Assembly (NCBI GenBank): GCA_035640455.1
Contig: DASQWB010000010.1
Coordinates: forward strand, 1 to 54,635
Reading direction: 5' to 3'
Source: AC-50 sp035640455
Lineage (GTDB): Bacteria > Actinomycetota > Thermoleophilia > Gaiellales > Gaiellaceae
DNA length: 54,635 nucleotides
Shown here: positions 49,821 through 54,635 of the stretch, in pieces
How positions within the stretch are numbered: position 1 is the stretch's first letter
Layout: each line of letters starts with the position of its first letter
Position numbers and translations under genes: made by a program
The notes under the pieces: model-generated
The model's database searches: none
What the model was told of the DNA's origin: nothing
The model's input: only the letters and a program-made list of their open reading frames with translations

Positions 49821-50387
49821 ATGAACGTCACCGACGCCACCTTCGAGTCGGAGGTCGTCGAGCGCTCGCGCGAGCGGCCCGTCGTCGTCGACTTCTGGGC
49901 CGACTGGTGCAGGCCGTGCCACGCGCTCGCGCCGGTGCTCGAGGGCGAGGTGGCGGCGCGCGACGGGCAGATCGAGCTCGCGAACGTCGACGTCGACACG
50001 AACCCGCGGCTGGCGGACGAGTACGGCATCCGCAGCATCCCCGCCGTGAAGGCGTTCCGCGACGGGCGCGTCGTCGGCGAGTTCGTCGGCGTTCAGTCGC
50101 CGCAGTCGGTGGCGTCGTTCCTCGACGAGCTCCTGGCGCCGTCGCCAGGCGAGCGGCTGCTCGCCGAGCTGCGGAAGTCGGACGAGCGGCCCGAGCTCCT
50201 CGCGGCTCTCGAAGGCGGCGATCACGAGTCGGCGCTCGAGCTGCTCCTCGACGAGGTGCGGACCGAGGCCGATCCAGAGCGCCGCGACGAGCTCCGGCGC
50301 CTGATGGTCGCCCTCTTCGAGGAGCTCGGCGTGGACGACCCGCTGAGCGTCCGCTTCCGCCGGCAGCTCGCGGCCGCGCTGTACTAG
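49821..50387 (+). CDS. Thioredoxin-domain protein with helical C-terminal extension
   Basis: A 188-residue cytoplasmic protein. Residues 1-~110 are a thioredoxin fold with the active site WCRPC (Cys30, Cys33) and the cis-Pro loop SIPAVKAF. The last ~75 residues are helical (RLLAELRKSDERPELLAALEGGDHESALELLLDEV) and resemble the TPR-like part of CnoX/YbbN co-chaperones. The normal thioredoxin motif WCGPC has Arg in place of Gly. The stop overlaps the qcrB stop as CTAG. Confidence 0.88.
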   Translation: MNVTDATFESEVVERSRERPVVVDFWADWCRPCHALAPVLEGEVAARDGQIELANVDVDTNPRLADEYGIRSIPAVKAFRDGRVVGEFVGVQSPQSVASFLDELLAPSPGERLLAELRKSDERPELLAALEGGDHESALELLLDEVRTEADPERRDELRRLMVALFEELGVDDPLSVRFRRQLAAALY

Positions 50388-51745
50388 GGGCTCGCCTCGG
50401 CGGCGCGGCGCGCCTCCGCCTCGGCGAGCTTCCGTTCCCGCTCGACGCGCTCGCCCGCCTGCAGCTCGAGGCACACGCGCCGCGTCACGAGGAGCACCAA
50501 CACAGGGACGACCCAAACCGCGACCCGGTAGAACCAGATCTGCCAACCGTAGGAGACGAAGAAGGTCACGAAGAAGCGGTCGGCAGAGCCGGCGACGAAG
50601 ACCAGGCCGACCCAGGTGACGACGGCGGCGCCGATCGCCGTCCGCCACGGCGCGTCGCGCGGCCGGTCGAGCAGGTTGTGGAAGGCGTAGTCGCCCGTGA
50701 AGCGCCGCTCGACCCACGGCCAGACGAAGAGGAACCCGAAGACGAGCATCGGGAAGAGCGCACCGCCCCAGAACGGGTTCGGGATCAGCGTGTAGCGGCC
50801 GATCGTGACGTCGAACGAGGGCACGAGACGAAGCGCGCCGATCAGCCAGCCGAGGTACCAGTCCGGCTGCGCGCCGTTCGTCGCGTCGGCGACATGGTAG
50901 GGCCCCCAGAGCCAGATCGGGTTGATCTGCACGAGCCCGCCGAGGAGGAAGAGCACGGCGGTGACCGCGGACAGAAGCCCGAGCGTGCGCGGCGCGTAAC
51001 CGGGAAAGGTGGGGATGCCGACCACCTTGCGCTCCGTCCTCCGCGGCCCGCCGAACTGGGTGTGGTGCCGCGCCGCGACGAGCACGAGGTGGAGTCCGAT
51101 CAGCGTCGCGATGAGGATCGGCAGCAGGAAGACGTGCGCCACGTACATGCGCGACCAGAAGGCCGGCGTCCCCGGGAACGGACCGCCCCAGACGAGCTCG
51201 GCGAGGTTCGCGCCGACGACCGGCACCGACATCAGCACCGAGTAGCCGATCGCCAGCCCCATCCCGGATAGGAGGTCGTCCGCGAGCGAGTAGCCGAGGT
51301 AGCCCTCGAGCAGCGCGAAGACGAGCATCGAGAGGCCGACGAAGTACGTGAGGTCGCGCGGCTTGCGAAACGCGCCGGTGAAGAAGATCCGGAAGACGTG
51401 CAGGGCGATCGCGACGAGGAAGACGTCGGCCGCCCAGTGGTGGGTCTGGCGCATGAGCAGGCCGGCCTTGACCTTGAAGGAGATGTCCACGACCGACCTG
51501 TACGCCTGCGACATCTCGGCGCCGTGCAACGGCTGGTACTCGCCGTGGTAGTACGTCGACGCGGTCGAGGGGTCGAAGAAGAAGGTCAGGTAGATCCCGG
51601 TGCCGACGAGGACGACGAACGAGTAGAGCGCCACCTCGCCGAGCAGGAACGACCAGTGGTCGGGGAAGACGTAGCGCAGAGCCTTGCGCAGGAAGGACGC
51701 GCCGCCGCTCCGCTCGTCGACGTAGCGGACGAGGCCGCGGATCAC
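50384..51745 (-). CDS. qcrB: Cytochrome b subunit of the bcc complex
   Basis: A 453-residue membrane subunit that oxidises menaquinol/quinol. Heme ligands lie in QTHHWAADVFLVAIALHVFRIF and YVAHVFLLPILIATLIGLHLVLV. The Qo loop is PDWYLGW, the actinobacterial form of PEWY. About eight to nine membrane spans are visible, and a charged coiled tail (ERVERERKLAEAEARRAAE) ends the protein. The GTG at 51745 overlaps the qcrA stop (GTGA). It is the last gene of the respiratory operon. Confidence 0.93.
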   Translation of the reverse strand: MIRGLVRYVDERSGGASFLRKALRYVFPDHWSFLLGEVALYSFVVLVGTGIYLTFFFDPSTASTYYHGEYQPLHGAEMSQAYRSVVDISFKVKAGLLMRQTHHWAADVFLVAIALHVFRIFFTGAFRKPRDLTYFVGLSMLVFALLEGYLGYSLADDLLSGMGLAIGYSVLMSVPVVGANLAELVWGGPFPGTPAFWSRMYVAHVFLLPILIATLIGLHLVLVAARHHTQFGGPRRTERKVVGIPTFPGYAPRTLGLLSAVTAVLFLLGGLVQINPIWLWGPYHVADATNGAQPDWYLGWLIGALRLVPSFDVTIGRYTLIPNPFWGGALFPMLVFGFLFVWPWVERRFTGDYAFHNLLDRPRDAPWRTAIGAAVVTWVGLVFVAGSADRFFVTFFVSYGWQIWFYRVAVWVVPVLVLLVTRRVCLELQAGERVERERKLAEAEARRAAEASP

Positions 51746-52734
51746 GATGCGCTCCGGTTGCGGACCCCCCACCACGACGGGCCGATCGGCCCGGAGAAGT
51801 TGCCGCCGGCGCGGAGCTCACCGCCGCTCCGCACCTCGAGCGGCAGCTGAGGAAGGGGCCGGCCGGCCGGCCCGAAGAGCACCTTCCCGCCGCGGGCCGG
51901 GTCGAACGTCGAGTAGTGGCACGGGCAGACGAGCGCCGGCCGCTCCTCCACCGCGGGGAAGGTCGGCTTCCGGTAGAGCGCGATCGCGCACGCCGCGTGG
52001 GTGCAGATCTTCGAGTAGGCGACGATCCCGTCCGGGGCCCAGCCGTCGCGGCCGGGCGGCAGGTGGAGCTCGGCCGGCTGGAGCCGCACGACGACGAGCG
52101 GCGAGCCGAGCTCCTCCCGATCCGCGCCCTCGGGGTATGCGGTGTAGAAGGTCTCCTCGAGGATCTCGTCGGCGCGCAGTGGCCGCCCCCGCTCGTCGAC
52201 GAGCCGCACGCCGGGGCGCCACGGTGTGCGGTAGAACGGCGCGACCTCGAAGATCGGGCCGAGCGAGAGGGCAGGCGTGATGAGCGCCGCGCCGATCGCC
52301 GCGCCGGCCGCGCCGCCGCCGAGGAGGAGCAGCCGCTTGCGCGTCATCCGGTCGCCGCTCTCCTCGACGAGTTGCTCGAGCGCCTCCTGCTCCGCCGGGT
52401 GGGCGGGCGGCGGGTAGTCCTCCTCGAGCTCCTCGGTCACGACGAGCCGGTACGCGATCAAGACGAGCGCCGCGGCCAGGAACGCGAACGCAAGCCCGAG
52501 CGAGAGGCCGAGGAACTGCGTCTGGTGCGGGATGCTCTCGACCGCGTAGACGACGACGAAGCCGACGGCGCACGTGGACGCGGCGCCGAAGAGCGCGAGG
52601 ACGAGGAGCTCCGCCCGCGGCGACGGCGGCTCGAGCGGCACGATCCGCTCCGCCCGCTGGACGCGCGCCGGGCGTCGGCCGCGGCCGACGAGCAGGACGA
52701 ACGCCGAGACGAGCCAGCGCCGGAGCGCGCTCAC
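51742..52734 (-). CDS. qcrA: Rieske iron-sulfur subunit of the bcc complex
   Basis: A 330-residue membrane-bound Rieske protein. The N-terminal half has two or three membrane spans (LLVLALFGAASTCAVGFVVVYAV, LAFAFLAAALVLIAYRL, LLLLGGGAAGAAIGAALI), as in actinobacterial QcrA. The [2Fe-2S] site is KICTHAACAI..LVCPCHYSTFD, with the two His/two Cys ligands and the bridging cysteines. GTG at 52734 in a GTGA overlap with qcrC. Confidence 0.93.
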   Translation of the reverse strand: MSALRRWLVSAFVLLVGRGRRPARVQRAERIVPLEPPSPRAELLVLALFGAASTCAVGFVVVYAVESIPHQTQFLGLSLGLAFAFLAAALVLIAYRLVVTEELEEDYPPPAHPAEQEALEQLVEESGDRMTRKRLLLLGGGAAGAAIGAALITPALSLGPIFEVAPFYRTPWRPGVRLVDERGRPLRADEILEETFYTAYPEGADREELGSPLVVVRLQPAELHLPPGRDGWAPDGIVAYSKICTHAACAIALYRKPTFPAVEERPALVCPCHYSTFDPARGGKVLFGPAGRPLPQLPLEVRSGGELRAGGNFSGPIGPSWWGVRNRSAS

Positions 52735-53477
52735 TCCTGGATCCTCCGCCCGATGACCGTGCAGACGCCGACGAGGGCGGCCCCGGCGACTAGCCAGGCG
52801 ACGAGCCCTTCCGGGACCGGGCCGATGTGGCCGAGCCCCCAGCCGCCGCGGTCGTCCGGGTGCTTCGCCCACTCGACGTAGCGGACGATGGAGTCGAGCT
52901 GGCGGTCCGAGATCTGGCTCTTCGGGAAGCGCGGCATGAGGTACGGGCCGAGCCGCACCGCCTCGGCGATCTGCGTCGCGGTCGCCTGCTTCAGCGGCGG
53001 CACCCGCGCGCCGGTCACGTAGCCGCCCTCGGCCACCACCTGGTGGCAGCCCGCGCAGTGCTCGGTGAAGAGGCGCAGGCCGACGGCGAGCCTGCCGCGC
53101 TCCGGATGCGGCTCTGGGATCCGCGGGCCGCCGAAGCTCCCGACGTAGGCGACGAGTGCGTCGATCTGGCGCTCCGTAAACGGCGAGTGCCGGCGCGTCG
53201 GCTGGTCGAGCGCGCTCTGGAGCGGCATGTAGCCGGTGCGGAGGTAGAAGTCGGCGCCCATCGCTCCCACGCCGCGGAGCCGCGGGCCGACGCCGTGGAT
53301 GTCGAGCGCGCCGTGCGTCGGCTTCGGCACGCCGCGGCCGCCGACGCCGTGGCAGCTGAGGCAGTTCTCGGCGTAGAGGCTCTTCCCGTTCGCGAAGAGG
53401 ATCGCGTTCGACTGCTGCGCCGCGGCCGCGCCCGGAAGCGCCAGCGCGAGCCCGCCGAGGACGAGCAGCCGCCTCAT
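52731..53477 (-). CDS. qcrC: Diheme cytochrome c subunit of the bcc complex
   Basis: A 248-residue exported, membrane-anchored protein with two c-type hemes: CLSCH (Cys39-His43) and CAGCH (Cys141-His145). A signal sequence lies at 1-20 and a C-terminal anchor is GLVAWLVAGAALVGVCTVIG. Diheme QcrC replaces soluble cytochrome c in actinobacterial supercomplexes. ATG at 53477 overlaps the upstream stop (ATGA). Confidence 0.92.
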   Translation of the reverse strand: MRRLLVLGGLALALPGAAAAQQSNAILFANGKSLYAENCLSCHGVGGRGVPKPTHGALDIHGVGPRLRGVGAMGADFYLRTGYMPLQSALDQPTRRHSPFTERQIDALVAYVGSFGGPRIPEPHPERGRLAVGLRLFTEHCAGCHQVVAEGGYVTGARVPPLKQATATQIAEAVRLGPYLMPRFPKSQISDRQLDSIVRYVEWAKHPDDRGGWGLGHIGPVPEGLVAWLVAGAALVGVCTVIGRRIQE

Positions 53478-53842
53478 GCCTGGCCGCACGGCGACCACCA
53501 CGCCGAGCCGATCCCGTCGAGCATGATCGCGCCGAGGAAGAGCAGGTTCCCCGCCGAGGCCGCGAGCGCGAAGAAGTAGATGCGGCCGAACGGCGGCGGG
53601 TCGGTCTCCTCCACCCCGCGCGTCCGCAGCGCGGTCACGACCGCCGCGGCCTCGGCCGCGAGGGCCACGACCGCGGCGGCCACCGTGACCCCGATCTGCC
53701 AGCCCGTTATCCCCGGCTGCCAGCGGCTCCCGCTCGGGTTGCAGCGCGCGGCGGTGAGGAAGAACAGGGTTCCGTGCTGGAGCGTCCACGCCGCCGCGCC
53801 GCCGAAGAGGCCGAACCACTGGAGGAGCTCGAAGCGCCTCAC
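53474..53842 (-). CDS. Unknown membrane protein in the respiratory operon
   Basis: A 122-residue protein with three membrane spans (LLQWFGLFGGAAAWTLQHGTLFFL, GVTVAAAVVALAAEAAAVVTAL, FGRIYFFALAASAGNLLFLGAIML). It contains two cysteines, one in TAARCNPS and one in the tail WWSPCGQA. It overlaps ctaE and qcrC by GTGA and ATGA junctions, so it is made together with them and is likely an accessory subunit or assembly factor of the oxidase. I do not recognise a named family. Confidence 0.75.
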   Translation of the reverse strand: MRRFELLQWFGLFGGAAAWTLQHGTLFFLTAARCNPSGSRWQPGITGWQIGVTVAAAVVALAAEAAAVVTALRTRGVEETDPPPFGRIYFFALAASAGNLLFLGAIMLDGIGSAWWSPCGQA

Positions 53843-54435
53843 AGGGCCGGCGAGAGCTGCGTCAGGACGACGAGGACGGCGAGCGCGTTCACGAAGTGCC
53901 AGTAGAAGGTCGCGGCCCAGAGGCCGGTCAGCCGGTACGTCGTGATCCCGGTCGAGAGCCGGAGGAGGAACCACAAGCTCAGCAGGAGGCCGACGGCCAC
54001 GTGCGCGTGGTGCGCGCCGACGAGCGTGAAGTAGATCGAGCCGTAGGCGCTGTCGGAGGGGGAGAACTTGGCCAGGTCCGAGAGGAAGAGGTGTACCTGG
54101 AGCCCGAAGTACAAGCCCTGGAGCCCGAGGGCGGCGAGGAGCGCGAGCTGGGCGCCCGTCGCCCGGCCCGCACGCGCCGCCCGGAGCGCGAGCTGCATCG
54201 GCACGCTCGAGCTGACGAGCACCGCGGTGAGGATCAGCGGGACGAGGGCCTTCGGCTCGGGCACGCCCGCCGGCGGCCAGTGCACAGCCTTGAAGCGAAG
54301 GTAGTAGTACGTGCCGAGAAGCGCGCCGAAGAGCGTCGCCTCGCTCGCGACGAAGATCGCCATCCCCCACCAGCCGTTCGGGTGGGCGACGGGCTGCGGG
54401 GGCCGGCGGCGCCGGAGCGCGTAGGCGTGCTCCAT
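53839..54435 (-). CDS. ctaE: Heme-copper oxidase subunit III
   Basis: A 198-residue membrane protein of the CtaE/CoxC family with five spans. Typical segments are NGWWGMAIFVASEATLFGALLGTYYYLRF, SSVPMQLALRAARAG, SIYFTLVGAHHAHVAVGLLLSLW and ATFYWHFVNALAVLVVLT. The ATG at 54435 overlaps the upstream stop by one base (TGATG). Confidence 0.92.
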   Translation of the reverse strand: MEHAYALRRRRPPQPVAHPNGWWGMAIFVASEATLFGALLGTYYYLRFKAVHWPPAGVPEPKALVPLILTAVLVSSSVPMQLALRAARAGRATGAQLALLAALGLQGLYFGLQVHLFLSDLAKFSPSDSAYGSIYFTLVGAHHAHVAVGLLLSLWFLLRLSTGITTYRLTGLWAATFYWHFVNALAVLVVLTQLSPAL

Positions 54436-54635
54436 CAGGCCTCCGCCTCGGCCGGCTCCTGCAGGTGCCACCCGGCTACCGCGAGAACGCAGAGCGCCGA
54501 GAAGATCCCGGCGACGACGAAGTGGGCGAGGAGGAGCATCACGAAGACGAGCGTCACGCCGAGCCCGAGCACGAGCGGCCACCAGGACTCGGAGGGCATC
54601 TCGACCACCTCGTCGAGGTAGCCGTCGCGGACCGT
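54435..54635 (-). CDS. C-terminal end of an oxidase subunit (probably CtaD), partial
   Basis: Sixty-six codons enter from the right edge: a polar stretch with VVEMPSESWWPLVLGLG, two membrane spans and the end HLQEPAEAEA. The 'EMPxxSWWPL' motif followed by two spans is, as I recall it, the C-terminal extension of many bacterial cytochrome oxidase subunit I proteins. A small separate subunit IV is the alternative. It is directly coupled to ctaE. Confidence 0.6.
   Translation of the reverse strand, partial: TVRDGYLDEVVEMPSESWWPLVLGLGVTLVFVMLLLAHFVVAGIFSALCVLAVAGWHLQEPAEAEA

Noticed and set aside
1..54635. tRNA, rRNA, CRISPR arrays, insertion sequences or prophage genes
   Set aside because: None of their sequence signatures was seen on either strand; the only repeats are the short dispersed elements, the YD repeats and the repeats inside the serine hydrolase gene.

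Overview
This window is about 70% GC and very densely packed. Many successive genes share a 4-base NTGA start/stop overlap, and several convergent genes overlap by their stop codons. The gene content points to a high-GC actinobacterium, most likely of class Thermoleophilia (Gaiellales/Solirubrobacterales-like). The main clues are a SigR/RsrA pair with the classic GGAAT-N18-GTT promoter, an F420-type LLM oxidoreductase, a bcc/heme-copper oxidase gene cluster with a diheme QcrC, and a secreted protein with the 'ALVVACVALLVALAG..YAA..LPRNSV' leader plus collagen-like stretch that I associate with Thermoleophilia. The class is an inference. No rRNA, tRNA, CRISPR or insertion sequence was seen.

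Layout. 1-1.5 kb: acetate uptake and activation (satP-acs). 1.6-9.2 kb: M24 peptidase, then an amidohydrolase/molybdenum hydroxylase (S-L-M)/lytic transglycosylase/MocA-like run, ending in a frameshifted HTH-TM-LytR_C protein. 9.2-13.3 kb: cupin, rsrA-sigR, PRC-barrel-like protein, metal-binding protein, GCS2 ligase and a P-loop kinase. 13.3-13.6 kb: repeats. 13.6-23.7 kb: HtrA, YihY, a PoxB-like enzyme, an enolase-superfamily enzyme, a FAD/Fe-S dehydrogenase, a second SatP and a three-gene operon of little-known small proteins.

23.7-32.8 kb (minus strand) is one gene string: mrpE-F-G-A'-B-C-D followed by fdhA-fdhB-nrfD. The fdhA gene has an in-frame TGA that should be read as selenocysteine, followed directly by a SECIS-like hairpin with a GGTCT loop. 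The Mrp genes are in the order used by archaeal membrane-bound hydrogenases, but a formate dehydrogenase takes the place of the hydrogenase, suggesting an ion-translocating formate-oxidising system.

33-39.4 kb: a secreted Rhs/YD-repeat protein, interrupted by one nonsense codon and two frameshifts, whose C-terminal tip is a colicin E9-like HNH DNase. It is followed by an Im9-family immunity gene and a second, partial immunity copy. 39.7-41.3 kb: an Xre-TPR regulator divergent from a 31-residue secreted-peptide gene with its own promoter, ribosome binding site and terminator, the arrangement of an RRNPP peptide-signalling pair. 41.4-46.4 kb: F420-type oxidoreductase, two secreted proteins, aconitase. 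46.5-50.4 kb: a lipoprotein serine hydrolase with polyglycine-hydrolase-like repeats, an esterase remnant, a zinc alcohol dehydrogenase and a thioredoxin. 50.4-54.6 kb: qcrB-qcrA-qcrC-(unknown membrane protein)-ctaE-(oxidase subunit end), encoding the respiratory supercomplex.

Functionally the window is centred on acetate/pyruvate use, sugar-acid oxidation, formate oxidation and aerobic respiration, plus one contact-toxin module and one candidate signalling module. Several one-base frameshifts, some in or beside short G/C runs, may be assembly errors rather than real decay.
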